DNA of 64,000 nucleotides from Flavobacteriales bacterium (GCA_016722445.1 JADKIZ010000012.1:72325-136324); one strand, 5' to 3'; positions 45,407 to 57,930 are shown, numbered from the stretch's first letter. The notes: generated by a model from the letters alone, not told the origin. Numbers and translations are program-made.

Positions 45407-48400
45407 TCAGAGTTTCACAAATTTTCTGATCACCTTTTCTGTGCCATTGTGGACAGAAATGGAGTAAGAACCTTGAGAAAGCTGACTGATGTCGATGTTG
45501 TTGACAGCATTGCTACCGTTGATTTTTGAACTTACCACCAATCGGCCCATGGCGTCATGAATGGCGTATTCCAATGAACCGGAAACACCTACCACCGTTA
45601 CGCTGAGTTGAGCGTGTGCTGGGTTAGGGTAAAGTTTCACAGACCAAGAGATGTTCACTTCTTCTACGTTGTCAATACAGTTGTCATCGATGGCATCATT
45701 GCAATCATTGTCGATACCATCACAGAATTCAATAGCATCTGGATTGATGTCTTCATCTGTATCATCACAGTCCTCGCTATTTTCAACATAACCCACTGGG
45801 CTGCTGCAAGCAAGTACAAGTGCAGTGAGATCACCATATCCATCTGCATCTTCATCGGCATAGAACGAGAGAAGAACGCCTTCGTCAACACTTCCGTCGC
45901 AGTTGTCATCTTCGCTGTTGCAAAGTTCAGTTGCGCCTGGATAAACGTTGGCATCATTGTCGTTACAATCACCTGAAATCAAAGATGAATTCGCAGGAGC
46001 TGAGCAGAAATCTCCAAGAAGATCACCACCCACTGCATCTCCATCATTGTCTGCATAATATGTGCTGGTCGCAAGACCTTCATCAATAGCACCATCACAG
46101 TCATTGTCTGTGTTGTCACAGAATTCTGGCGCATTCGGATGAATACCGGAATCTGTATCGTCGCAGTCATCTGCATTGGTTACTGCATTGGCAGGAGGTG
46201 AGCAGAAATTGCCCAAGAAGTCGCCACCGAAACCATCACCATCAACATCGCTGTAATAGTCAACATAGACTACGTCGTTGTCAATTGATTCATCGCAGTT
46301 GTCATCGATTTCATTGCAGAATTCAGATGCTCCAGGATTGATAGATGCATTGGAATCATCACAGTCACCGCTTTCTACAGATGAATTGGCTGGTGCAGAG
46401 CAGAATGAACCAAGAAGTTCATCGCCATAACCGTCACCATCGTCATCAGAATAGTAATCAGCAAAAGTCAAACCTTCATCGATACCTTCGTTACAGTTGT
46501 CATCGAGGTCGTTGCAGGTTTCCAAAGCATCAGGATTGATAGCAGAATTGGCATCGTCGCAGTCACCATCGGTAGTTACACCGTTTGTTGGTGCCAAGCA
46601 AAGATTACCTAGGAATGCTGCACCAAATCCGTCACCATCCAAATCTTCATAGTAGTCAAGATAAACCACGTTGTCATCGATCTCTGCATCACAGTCATTG
46701 TCGATGCCATCACATGATTCACTTTCACCAGGATTTACGCTAGAATTTGCATCATCACAGTCACCACCAACAGTTGAAGAGTTGGCAGGAGGTGAACAGA
46801 AATCGCCAAGCAAATCTGTACCATATCCATCACCATCAGCGTCAGTGTAGTAGGTTGTCAATGTGAGTTCTTCGTCGATTGATCCATCGCAATCGTTGTC
46901 TGTGTCATCACAAACTTCAGTTGCACCAGGATTAACAGAAGAGTCGGCATCATCACAATCTGTGTTGTCCGTTACATATCCGGCCATGTTAACACATGAT
47001 TCCATAGTAACAGCAGGATCTCCGTATCCGTCACCATCGCCATCAGCGTAGTACATTACAAATACGATGTCCTCGTCTGTTGTTGAGTCACAGTCGTCGT
47101 CAACTTCGTTGCACACTTCTGTTGCACCTGGATAGACATCCGCATTGGTGTCATCACAGTCAGTGCCATCTGCTACATAACCTGATGGTTGTTCGCAGTC
47201 GTCAACTGAAGAAGATGGGTCACCATAACCGTCACCATCGGCATCCATATAATAGGTTGCTAAGGCAAGTTCGTCGATAGCGCCGCTACAGTTGTCATCC
47301 ACACCATTGTTGCAGACTTCGTCTGTACCTGGATTTACACTTGCGTCTGCGTCGTCACAGTCAGTGCTATCCGTTACATAACCCGATGGAGCAGTGCAGG
47401 CCGTAGTTGATGTTGAAGCATCACCATAACCGTCACCGTCAGCATCTGCATAGTATGTGTTAGCAGCCACATTGTCGATGTTGCCATCGCAATCATCGTC
47501 AGTACTGTTGTCACAAACTTCAGTTGCACCCGGATTCACGTTTTCATCGGTGTCATCACAATCTGAATCATCAGTTACATAGCCAGTTGGCAATGTGCAG
47601 TCTTGAACAGAATTTGAAGCATCACCATAACCGTCGCCATCAGCGTCAGCATAGAAAGTGATCAGAGGTAGTTCATCGGTATTGCCGTCACAGTTGTCGT
47701 CAGCACCATTGTTGCAGACTTCGTCAGCACCAGGATTGATGCTTGCATCTGTGTCGTCACAGTCAGTGTCATCACCAACGTAACCAGATGGAGCAGTGCA
47801 GGCTACGACTGAATCCGAAGGATCACCATAACCATCACCGTCTGTATCCGCAAAGTATGAGTTGGCGGCCGCGTTGTCGATGTTGCCATCGCAATCATCG
47901 TCTGCACCGTTGTCACAAACTTCAGTAGCATCTGGATTGATGCTGGCATCTGTGTCGTCACAATCTGTATCATCACTTACATATCCGGATGGAGCTGTGC
48001 AGGCATCTGTTGATATTGAAGCATCACCATAACCGTCACCGTCAGCATCAGCATAATATGTGTTCGTAGCCACGTTGTCGATGTTGCCATCGCAATCATC
48101 GTCTACACCGTTGTCACAAACTTCAGTAGCATCTGGATTGATGCTGGCATCAGTGTCGTCACAATCTGTATCATCACTTACATATCCAGATGGAGAGCGC
48201 AAGCAGTGGTTGATGTTGAAGCATCACCATAACCATCACCGTCAGCATCTGCATAATATGTGCTGGTAGCAACGTTGTCGACATTACCATCGCAATCATC
48301 GTCAGTACCGTTGTCACAAACTTCAGTAGCACTTGGATTTACACTTGCATCAGTGTCATCACAATCTGTGTCATCGCTTACATATCCAGATGGAGCAGCG

Positions 48401-51400
48401 CAGGCAGTGGTTGATGTTGAAGCATCACCATAACCATCGCCGTCAGCATCTGCATAATATGTGTTGGCAGCAACGTTGTCGACATTACCATCGCAATCAT
48501 CGTCAGTACCGTTGTCACAAACTTCAGAAGCATCTGGATTTACACTTGCATCAGTGTCATCACAATCTGAATCATCTGTTACATAACCTGAAGGTTGTGT
48601 ACAGTCATCAACAGAATTTGAAGCATCACCATAACCGTCGCCATCGGCGTCAGCATAGAAAGTGAACAGAGGTAATTCATCTGTATTTCCGTCACAGTTG
48701 TCGTCAGCACCATTGTTGCAGACTTCATCAGCAGCAGGGTTGATGCTTGCATCAGCGTCGTCACAATCCGTGTCGTCACTTACATAACCTGATGGAGCAG
48801 TGCAAGCAGTGGTTGATGTTGAAGCATCACCATAACCATCACCATCGGCATCAGCATAGTAAGTGTTGGCAGCAACGTTGTCGGTATTGCCATCGCAGTC
48901 GTCATCCACACCATTGCCGCAAAGTTCTGTAGCACCTGGATTAACGTTTTCGTCGGTGTCATCACAATCTGAATCATCTGTTACATAACCTGAAGGTGCT
49001 GTACAGTCGTCAACAGAGTTTGAAGCATCACCATATCCGTCGCCATCGGCGTCAGCATAGAAAGTGAACAGAGGTAATTCATCGGTATTGCCGTCACAGT
49101 TGTCGTCAGCACCATTGTTGCAGACTTCATCAGCAGCAGGGTTGATGCTTGCATCAGCGTCGTCACAATCCGTGTCGTCACTTACATAACCTGATGGAGC
49201 AGTGCAAGCAGTGGTTGATGTCGAAGCATCACCATAACCATCACCATCGGCATCAGCATAGTAAGTATTGGCAGCAACGTTGTCGGTATTGCCATCGCAG
49301 TCGTCATCCACACCATTGCCACAAACTTCAGTAGCACCTGGATTCACGTTTTCGTCGTTGTCATCACAATCTGAATCATCTGTTACATAACCTGAAGGTG
49401 CTGTACAGTCGTCAACAGAGTTTGAAGCATCACCATAACCGTCGCCATCTGCGTCAGCATAGAAAGTGATCAGTGGAAGTTCATCTGTATTTCCGTCACA
49501 GTTGTCGTCAGCACCATTGTTGCAGACTTCGTCGGCACCAGGGTTGATGCTTGCATCTGCATCATCACAATCTGTGTCATCACTTACATAACCTGATGGA
49601 GCAGTGCAAGCAGTGGTTGTTGTCGAAGCATCACCAAAACCATCACCATCGGCATCAGCATAGTAAGTGTTGGCAGCAGCATTGTCAATATTGCCATCGC
49701 AGTCGTCATCCACGCCATTGCCACAAACTTCAGTAGCACCTGGATTCACGTTTTCGTCGGTGTCATCACAATCAGTGTCATCACTCACATATCCTGAAGG
49801 AGCTGTACAACCTGTTGTTGTTACTGAAGCATCACCATAACCATCACCATCAGCATCGGCGTAGAATGTACTTTCTACTCCTTCATCAACGCTGCCATCG
49901 CAGTCTTCATCCTGAAGGTCACATGTTTCAGTTGCGCCAGGGTAAACTGATGCAGAGCTGTCGTCACAGTCTGTGTCGTCGGTGACATAGTCAGTAGGAG
50001 CAGAGCATGCCATCACGGATGATCCTGCATCTCCATAACCATCACCGTCGCTATCTTGATAGTAAGTGTTCTGAACACCTTCATCGATATCACCATCACA
50101 GTTGTCGTCGGCATCGTTACATGTCTCAGTTCCTGCAGGGTTGATATTCGCATCCGTGTCATCACAATCGGTATTGTCTGATAGATACCCTGATGGTTGA
50201 GAACAATCCGAAATGGTATTCAGTGGATCACCATAACCATCGCCATCATTGTCTGCATAATAGATGTTAGATACGCCTTCGTCAATACTTCCGTCGCAGT
50301 CATCATCGATGCCATTGCATACTTCTGGAGCCAAAGGACGAACATCAGAATTGGTATCATCACAATCGAGGTTGTTTGCTGAATAAGGGAAAGGAAGTTG
50401 ACATGCCATAATGGTCACAGCAGGGTCGCCGTATCCATCGCCATCAGCATCCATGTAGTACTCACTGAAAGTAAGGCCTTCGTCAATGTCGCCATCGCAG
50501 TTGTTGTCTTGAGAATCGCAAATTTCCGGAGCACCAGGGTAGGTGTTAGAATTGAATTCATCACAGTCACCTTCACAGTTGGTAAAACCATCAAGGTCGT
50601 AGTCGTAACATCCGCACCAGCAGTATTGACATTCAGAATCCATAGCAGCTTCACCGGCACAAACGTTATCCCAAGAAACAGCACAGCAGAAACCATCATA
50701 TGAACAAACTGATGCAGCACAAGGTCCTGCAAGATCAGCATAGCCTGATTGATCACAAGCCAATGGGCTTACATCAATAGTGCCATTACAATCGTCGTCA
50801 ATACTATTCGCACAAATTTCGGTTTCACCAGGATTGATGTTTTCATCCGTATCATCACAATCGGTAGAATCGCTCACATATCCAGTTGGAGCAGAACAAG
50901 CCATGGTTGAAACAGTAAGATCACCGTAACCATCGCCATCAGCATCCTGATAGTAAACATTTTGAACAGATTCATCGGTATCACCGTCGCAATCATCATC
51001 AATTAAATTGCAGATTTCGATCGCACCCGGATTAACAGCTGAATCATCATCATCACAATCGGTGTTGTCGCTTACATAGCCAACTGGTTCAGAGCACGCC
51101 ATTGTACTAGCGCTTGGATCTCCATATCCATCACCATCATTGTCGAAATAATAAGTGAACTGGACACCTTCATCGGTCAATAAGTCACAATCGTCATCTA
51201 ACAAATTGCATACTTCAGTTTCACTTGGATTTACGTTAGGGTTACTGTCATTACAATCGAGGTTGTTCACGGAATATCCAGGGAATAAACCGCAAAGGTT
51301 CCACCCATTGAGGGGGTCACCATAACCGTCTCCATCAGCATCTGAATAGTAAACAGAAGTTGGAAGTCCATCATCGAAGATACCATCGCAATCATTGTCA

Positions 51401-52794
51401 ATCAGATCGCATGTCTCCGATGCACCAGGGTTAATACTCGCGTCAAAGTCATCACAATCGTTATCACAATTGGTATAGCCATCAAGGTCGTTGTCATAAC
51501 AGCCGCAAATGCAATAAGTGCAGTTTTCATCACTCGCAGCTTCTCCCGCACAGATTCCATCCCATGATACAGTGCAGCACCAATCATCATAACTACATAC
51601 CGAAATGGCGCAATCACCAGCAAGGTCAGCATAGCCAGCAGCATCACAGCTACCTGGAGTATCATCGACAACAAAATTACAATCCTCGTCGATTCCGTTG
51701 AAACAAATGTCTTCGGCCCCAGGATAAACTGTGTCATCAAAGTCATTACAGTCACCATCGCAATTTGTGTAACCATCCATATCGTTGTCATAACAACCAC
51801 AAAGGCAATAACTACAATTTGGATCAGAAGCAGCTTCACCTGCACAGATGTCGTCCCATTCAGTTAAGCAACAAAAATCGTCATAGCTACAAACACTGGT
51901 GCCACATGGACCCGCTAAATCAGCATAACCTTCTGAGTCACAAGTGCCGGCAGAGTTGTCTATTAAGCCATCACAGTTATCATCCACTGAATTGGAGCAA
52001 AGGTCAATCGCCAAAGGATTGATCCCAGCATCGGTGTCATCACAATCATCGGCATTTGTAACATAGCCAACAATTGGAAGACAACTTTCAACCATCCAAA
52101 GAGGGCTTCCATAACCGTCGCCATCGTTGTCGATATAATAGGGAATGGTAAGGCCATCATCTACCAAACCATTGCAGTTGTTGTCGATATTATCGCAGAT
52201 CTCAGGTGCACCTGGGTAAAAGGTATTGTCGAAATCATTGCAGTCTCCATCGCAATTGGTAAAGCCATCAAGGTCGTAGTCATAACAACCGCACCAACAA
52301 AACTGACAATTGAAATCTGTTGCTGCTTCTGACGCGCAAATGTTGTCCCATGAACTGGCACAACAGAAACCGTCATAAGAGCAAACTGCAACGCCACAAG
52401 GACTAGCAAGGTCCGTATATCCGGCGACATCACAGCCACCGGTATGATCAGAACCACTGCAATCCTCATCTATTCCATTGCCGCAAATGTCAAAAGCAGA
52501 AGGGTGAATGGCAGCGTCAAAGTCATCGCAGTCTCCACTACAATTGGTGAAACCATCAAGGTCATTGTCATGACAATCTACCCAGCAATATACGCAAGCA
52601 GGATCTGATGCGGCTTCTGATGCACAGACACCGTCCCACGCTGTGGCACAACAGAAAGCATCATAGCTGCAGACCGATGTTGCGCACGGCCCGGCAAGGT
52701 CAGTATAGCCCGATTGGTCGCACTGTCCGTACAAATTGTACGCGTTGACCCAGACTAACATGACCAACATTAAATTGGTAATTGTTCTTCTCAT
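45407..52794 (-). CDS. Giant MopE-repeat, Cys-rich T9SS surface protein, frame broken once
   Basis: Two frames (48178-52794 and 45407-48202) form one protein of about 2460 residues. One C present in the neighbouring repeat copies is missing at 48195-48196. Restoring it gives ...TACAAPSGYVSDD.... A signal peptide (MRRTITNLMLVMLVWVNAYNLYG) is followed by five Cys-rich modules (GYxDLAGPC..VCSYDxFCC..WDxxCAxEA) mixed with about 33 MopE-type putative metal-binding motifs (DGDGYGD...DCDDTDxxxNPxAxExCxxxxDDDCDG). The protein ends in a T9SS type A domain (LYPNPAHAQLSV...). The dense Asp motifs should bind Ca2+ or another metal. It is probably a long, stiff surface or released fibre, possibly an adhesin. 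Confidence 0.9.
48580..49785. repeat. 402-bp tandem repeats within the MopE-repeat gene
   Basis: Three nearly identical 402-bp units (134 residues, one A-type plus one B-type MopE motif each) follow one another; the same segment is seen near 48886, 49288 and 49690. Flanking motifs are more diverged. The near-identity at DNA level indicates recent expansion or gene conversion. Copy number may be mis-assembled. Confidence 0.85.
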
Positions 52795-52832
52795 GTGTTT
52801 TGGATATAATTAAGTAAAAAAAAATTGGTTGC

Positions 52833-53276
52833 TTAGTTTGTTCTCTTGGGTTGACTTCCAGGAAAATATCTTTCACGCACACTTCGTGCTTCAAGCATCA
52901 TTTCCTGATAAACCATCGGATTTTCTTTGACAGCTCTCAAAAGCGCATCGCTTTCGAGGTTAGTGAATTGTGGATAGTGAATGTTCACCATACTGACACA
53001 TTCATCATATGACTTAGCTGCGAGCATGTCGGCCGGTAAGACATAATCAGCCGGTAGCGGAGCAGCAAGAATGTCACGGATGTATTTTTTCACGTCATCC
53101 GCAAATTTCAACTCCGGAATTGGTACACCTAAGTTCGGTTTACCTTGTGGAGCGGTGGTTTCTTTTTGATCCGATGAATTGGTTTGCCCTGTGGCTGGCT
53201 TGTCTGAACAGCAGATAAATATGCTCGCAGACAGGAGAATAGTAATTGTTCTCTTGCTGAAATTGGTTAAGCGCAT
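52833..53276 (-). CDS. Small lipoprotein of unknown function
   Basis: The protein has 147 residues. The N-terminus MRLTNFSKRTITILLSASIFICCSDK is a lipoprotein signal with a lipobox ending in Cys (SIFICC). A low-complexity Ser/Thr/Gln linker follows, then a helical domain (about 55-147: ELKFADDVKKYIRDILAAPLPADYVLPADMLAAKSYDECVSMVNIHYPQF). No family is recognised. It lies 38 bp upstream of the giant MopE gene in the same direction, so the two may be co-transcribed and the lipoprotein could help its export or anchoring (inference). Confidence 0.7.
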   Translation of the reverse strand: MRLTNFSKRTITILLSASIFICCSDKPATGQTNSSDQKETTAPQGKPNLGVPIPELKFADDVKKYIRDILAAPLPADYVLPADMLAAKSYDECVSMVNIHYPQFTNLESDALLRAVKENPMVYQEMMLEARSVRERYFPGSQPKRTN

Positions 53277-53613
53277 ACAAAGAGTAATTAGAATAAATAA
53301 GGTTACATGTTTTCAAATCACCCCACTATACGGGACCAAAGAAAAATGTTTCATTTTACCCGAAATTGTTTTGAAGAGCCAATGGTCCAAAACAAATCAA
53401 AGAAAAATTTAAACGAAACAGGTAATTCAGTTCATATAGCTACAACAGGGTCGTAGGAATGTGAACAAACGTAATGTTTGTCATTAAAAGAAATTAATTT
53501 CTCTCGATATAAAAACGTGAGATTTTCAACACCTTTTTTTTTCTCTTGTGGAAAACAAAATAAATGGCGGATGCGCACCTTTGTGTGGTTGATTTGCATT
53601 TTGCATAGTAGAA
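53277..53613. other. Divergent intergenic region, no gene seen
   Basis: This 337-bp AT-rich region lies between the divergent lipoprotein and ASPIC genes and must hold both promoters. CACCTTTG at about 53576-53583 is one mismatch from the TAnnTTTG element, about 30 bp before the ASPIC start. No hairpin or repeat of note. Confidence 0.4.
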
Positions 53614-56600
53614 ATGAAAATAGTATCAATCCTGTACTTGAATGTTTTACTGTTGTGTGCATATCCTGCAAATGCACAGTTTCAGGATGTGACAAATACT
53701 CAATTCGGTTTTCCCATTTACAATGAAGGAACACTGTTTGGCAATGGGCTTAGCTTCTTTGATTTTAATCAAGATGGTTTCGACGATGTTTCTATTGCTG
53801 ATGGAAGCGCTATTCCGCACTTTTTTCAAAACATCAATGGTCAGCTTTCCGAAATCGAATTGGGAATCACCAACGTGGAAGCGAAACAGTTCATCATGTT
53901 GCTTTGGGCCGATTATGACAATGATGGCGACAATGATTTATTGACAACTCGCGATGGAGCTCCCGTGCAATTGTGGAACAACAACGGCAACATGGAGTTT
54001 ACCAATGTTGCCGCTGCATCTGGTCTGGAACAAGAAAATCTGAGTTATTGGGGAGCTGCCTTTGGCGACTATGATCATGATGGATGTCTTGATCTTTTTA
54101 TCGCAAAATACTATTCGCAATATTTTAATCCTGGTCCAATATTCAGATCACGACTTTATCACAATAATTGTGATGGCACATTTACCGAAGTAACTTTGGA
54201 TGCAGGAATCGATCTTCCACCGAAACCTGTTTTTCAACCGGTCTTTGCCGATTACAACAATGATGGTTGGGAAGATCTTGTGCTGATCATTGATCGTGTA
54301 CAATTCAGCAATGAAATCTATCGCAACAATGGTGATGGTACTTTTACCAATCAAACAGACGAAACGTCATTCGGATTGAATATCTGCTCTATGTCCGGTT
54401 CTGTCGCAGATTTTGATCAAGACCTTGATGATGATATTTTTATTTCAAATGGACCGAATGGCAATCTGTTGATGAAAAATGAAGCCGGAATGGAATTCAC
54501 TGAAGTGGCTGAGGAATATGGTATTTCAACCAATGTAGTTTGCTGGGGCGGAGTGTGGATTGACTATGATAATAATACGTGGGAAGATTTGTTCATTGGT
54601 GCTACCTACCCAGTGACGGAGCCACTTGGTAACTGGTTTTACATCAATAATGAAGGTTTAGGGTTTTCTGATGGTTTACCACTAAGTGGTTTTGAAGAAA
54701 TTCTTGCAGAAACGCATGCCTCTGCAAAAGGTGACCTCAACAATGACGGATATTACGATATGGTATGGAGCGTGTCAGAAGGAATGTCTTCCATGCTCTG
54801 GGAAAATATTGCTGGGGATAACCACTACCTCAGCATAGATCTCGAAGGTGTATGGGCGAATCGAAATGGTATCGGGTCAAGGATTACTTGTCACGCAGGA
54901 GGTAAGGTCTTTCAACGTTATACCCACGCGGGAGAAAATTTCCTTGGCCAGGATTCTGGAAAGGAAATTTTTGGATTGGATTCCATCGCAATGGTTGATT
55001 CACTCATCATACAATGGAACAGTGGAACAAGAGATGTTTTTGTTAACCTGAATGCTAGATCAGCGTCTTCATGTTCACGAAGGTGATTCTTTCATTCAAT
55101 ATCCCGAGATCTCCTTTGAAGGAGATTCCATTTTATGTTTTGGTGATTCTATTCTACTTGATGCAGGCATTGATGTCAATGTTCTTTGGAACACTGGTGA
55201 TACAACGCAATGGATTACAGTTATGAATGAAGGATGGTATTTTGCAGATGTCACCGATGCGTTTTTGAATGTCCTCCGCACAGATTCTATTTACATTGTT
55301 GTAGAACCTATACCAGACGCATCCATCTCGACTACTCCATTCACTTGTCATAATTCTCATGATGGAGTGGCCGTGATCGAAATAAATGAAACAGATTATC
55401 AGGAAATCACCTGGGACAATGGCGTACAGAATTTGGAAGCTACTTTCTGGGATCCTGGTTTGCACTCCTGCACATGGACAGATATTTATGGATGTACACA
55501 TGTGCAATCATTCGAACTCTCAGCTCCTGCACAAATGCAATTGAACCTGGATGTCACCGATGTTTCTTGTTTCGGAGGAAATGATGGTGCATGTGTTATT
55601 ATAGCCTCAGGCGGCACTCCTCCCTACGAATTCAATTGTGGAGGCGATTGTTCCCAACTCACTGCGGGTAAGTGGTATGCTAGCGTAACGGATGCAAATG
55701 GTTGTGTTCAGTCGAGTGTATTCTTTATTCAAGAACCATCACCTATCCTCATAACTGCTATCACGGATGGTATCGAATGTGCAAATGCGGGGTTTGGTTC
55801 TGTCTCCATCGATATTTCCGGTGGTGTAGAACCTTATCAAATAGATTGGATGAGTGAGAATCCTGCTTTACTCACTGCCGGTGATTATTCCGTTGAGGTA
55901 ACTGATGCAAATGAATGCGAGACTGTTCTTGGTTACACCATTCTTCAAGCAGATTCATTTTGAATTGGATCTCACGATTCAGGATATCTCATGTTTTGGT
56001 TATGACAACGGAATCGTGAGTGCAACTTATTCCGCAGATGTTATGCTCGAATGGGATGTAGATGATACCACATCATTCACGGCGGGCTTACATGTGCTTA
56101 CGGCCACCAATTCCATTGGTTGTGTGCAGGAATATTCTTTTTTTGTTTCGGAACCGGAAGAATTGATTTGTGAAGTAAGCACAACACCTTGGATTTACCC
56201 TGCTTCTTCTGGGGTGGCTGAGGTGTCTGTCACGGATGGAACTCCTGACTATAGTTACTATTGGAGTGGCACATTCAGAATCAACGGATAGCGTGAGCAT
56301 TTATGTGAGCGGAGAACAATATGTTATCGTAATGGATGCTTTGGGATGCAAGTGTATTTCAACGTTTGTATATAACGTCGTCGTTTCAATAGATGAAAAT
56401 TCTTTTGGTTTTCAAATTGGACCGAACCCTGCGGATGAATGGTGTAACATTTCTGGTATCCATATACCAATGGAAATCCTTGTTTTTGATGTTGTCGGAA
56501 ATCTGGTGTTGCACGATTACATATCGTCATCAGGTTATGCAATATCTACTGCACAATGGGTGAATGGCTTATACTCCATCGTTTTATCCAATGAAAAATA

Positions 56601-56634
56601 TTCTAACATAACTCGAATGCTCGTTCAGCATTAA
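53614..56634 (+). CDS. FG-GAP/ASPIC T9SS surface protein, frame broken three times
   Basis: Four frames (53614-55086, 55052-55963, 55905-56291, 56236-56634) form one protein of about 1000 residues. A signal peptide (MKIVSILYLNVLLLCAYPANA) is followed by FG-GAP/VCBS repeats with Ca2+-loop DYDNDGDND-type sequences (about 20-380), an ASPIC/UnbV domain (LSIDLEGVWANRNGIGSRI...GENFLGQDSGKEIFGL), SprB-type beta repeats (DVSCFGGNDGACVIIASGGTPPYEFNC), and a type A sorting domain (IGPNPADEWCNISG...). Breaks: an extra base near 55054-55059, an extra T at 55958-55961, and a change near 56261-56270. The density of breaks makes genuine decay possible here. Confidence 0.75.
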
Positions 56635-56653
56635 TTGAGTTCATTCAACAGAC

Positions 56654-56675
56654 AAAAAAGGCGACAATTGTCGCC
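56654..56675 (-). terminator. Intrinsic terminator downstream of hpf
   Basis: On the minus strand GGCGAC-AATT-GTCGCC is followed by six T residues, 11 bp after the hpf stop. It separates hpf from the convergent ASPIC gene. Confidence 0.85.
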
Positions 56676-56686
56676 CCTCTAGGATG

Positions 56687-56980
56687 TTAATTTCCTTTTG
56701 ATCGGTGTTTGTCAATCTGACGGCGAAGTGCATCCAATGCAACATCTGTCGCTTCTTCGAATGTTTTGCACTGTTTTTTAGCAAACAATTCTTTGCCTGG
56801 GATCGAAAGTTTTACTTCAGCAATTTTGTTTTCATTCACATCTGATTTATCCAATCTGAGAAAGACCTCACTTTTGATAATTCTGTCATGAAACGTACCG
56901 AGCTTCTGCAATTTTTCTTCAATGAATTTGATCAACTTGATGTCTGCATCAAAATGGATACTCTGAACTTGTACTTGCAT
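56687..56980 (-). CDS. hpf: Ribosome hibernation-promoting factor (HPF/RaiA family)
   Basis: The protein has 97 residues, the short form. MQVQVQSIHFDADIKLIKFIEEKLQKLGTF is the N-terminal beta-alpha unit, and KSEVFLRLDKSDVNENKIAEVKLSIPGKELFAKKQCKTFEEATDVALDALRRQIDKHR is the family core with the conserved basic helix that sits in the 30S decoding channel. It lowers translation in stationary phase by binding ribosomes. It lies 28 bp after xerC in the same direction, as in many Bacteroidota. Confidence 0.93.
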   Translation of the reverse strand: MQVQVQSIHFDADIKLIKFIEEKLQKLGTFHDRIIKSEVFLRLDKSDVNENKIAEVKLSIPGKELFAKKQCKTFEEATDVALDALRRQIDKHRSKGN

Positions 56981-57008
56981 AATTGAACAATTTTTTAAGG
57001 GTTAGACT

Positions 57009-57926
57009 TCAATTATTCCGTGGATGCATCTTTTGATGGATGCCTTTAAGTTTTTCTATACTGTTGTGTGTATATACCTGAGTCGCCGCCAGACTTGAAT
57101 GTCCTAACACTTCTTTGATGACGTTCAGATCGGCTCCGTTGTTCAGCATGTGTGTAGCAAATGTGTGTCTTAATACGTGTGGACTTTTCCTTTTTATCGT
57201 ACTGACCTGCGAAAGGTAATTTTTTACTTTGAGGTAAACAAATGTTTTAGATATTTTTTTTCCTGTGTCATTGATGAAAAGTTGTCCCTCTTCATGTTGG
57301 TCAAAACAACGATTACGCGCTACCTGATATTGCCTAATCCGGTCGAGCAATTCTCTTCCGGCTGGTACATACCTCATTTTGTTGCGTTTACCTGTCACTT
57401 TAATCTGTCCGATAGAGTCATCAATGTCCCGGTCTTTTAATCCCAGGAGTTCTGCTTGCCTTATACCAGTTTCGTAAAGCAGGGTTACAATCAATTGATC
57501 CCGTTGGGCAGAGAAAATTTCCTTTTCAGAAGGATTTTCTCGGTTTTTCTGGTAAATATCTTTGTTATACAGTGACTTAGCTCCCTTCTCATCAACAAAA
57601 ACAGGAAGTCTTTGCGCAATTTTGGGTTTGGGAATACCCCGGGCCGGATTGTGGGTAAGAATGCCGGTTTTCATCAAAAACCGACACCAAGCCTGTACTG
57701 ATGAGAGTTTACGGTGTACCGAACTGGCTTCATATTGCTCTTCCATCAATGAAGCCATCCAGGAACGAACCACTTGTTGACTGATTTCCGTTGGCGTATG
57801 GATTTCAAATTCCCGTACACACCAGGTCGTGAATTGTTCGAGATCGTTGCTGTAGGCATCGATCGTGTGCTGTGAAGATCTTTTTTCACTGCGTAGATAG
57901 TCCAGAAAGTCATCCAGTTTCACCAT
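57009..57926 (-). CDS. xerC: Tyrosine recombinase XerC/XerD
   Basis: The protein has about 305 residues from the ATG at 57926 (MVKLDDFLDYL; a TTG lies two codons earlier). It has an N-terminal SAM-like DNA-binding domain (about 1-90) and a C-terminal catalytic domain with the six-residue set: Arg in ETGIRQAELLGL, Lys in VTGKRNK, His and Arg in SPHVLRHTFATH, His in LGHSSLAATQVYTH and the nucleophilic Tyr in that same segment. It is a housekeeping resolvase for chromosome dimers at dif, not an integrase of a mobile element, given its fixed place between rpsU and hpf. Confidence 0.93.
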   Translation of the reverse strand: MVKLDDFLDYLRSEKRSSQHTIDAYSNDLEQFTTWCVREFEIHTPTEISQQVVRSWMASLMEEQYEASSVHRKLSSVQAWCRFLMKTGILTHNPARGIPKPKIAQRLPVFVDEKGAKSLYNKDIYQKNRENPSEKEIFSAQRDQLIVTLLYETGIRQAELLGLKDRDIDDSIGQIKVTGKRNKMRYVPAGRELLDRIRQYQVARNRCFDQHEEGQLFINDTGKKISKTFVYLKVKNYLSQVSTIKRKSPHVLRHTFATHMLNNGADLNVIKEVLGHSSLAATQVYTHNSIEKLKGIHQKMHPRNN

Positions 57927-57930
57927 AAGC

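Noticed and set aside
45608..52022. Many plus-strand His/Gln-rich ORFs opposite the MopE-repeat gene
   Set aside because: They are antisense shadows of Asp-rich repeat codons (GAT/GAC read backwards) and repeat with the same 402-bp period.
57009..57926. Tyrosine recombinase as an integrase of a mobile element
   Set aside because: It sits in the conserved rpsU-xerC-hpf housekeeping arrangement, has Xer length and motifs, and no attachment repeats or cargo genes surround it.
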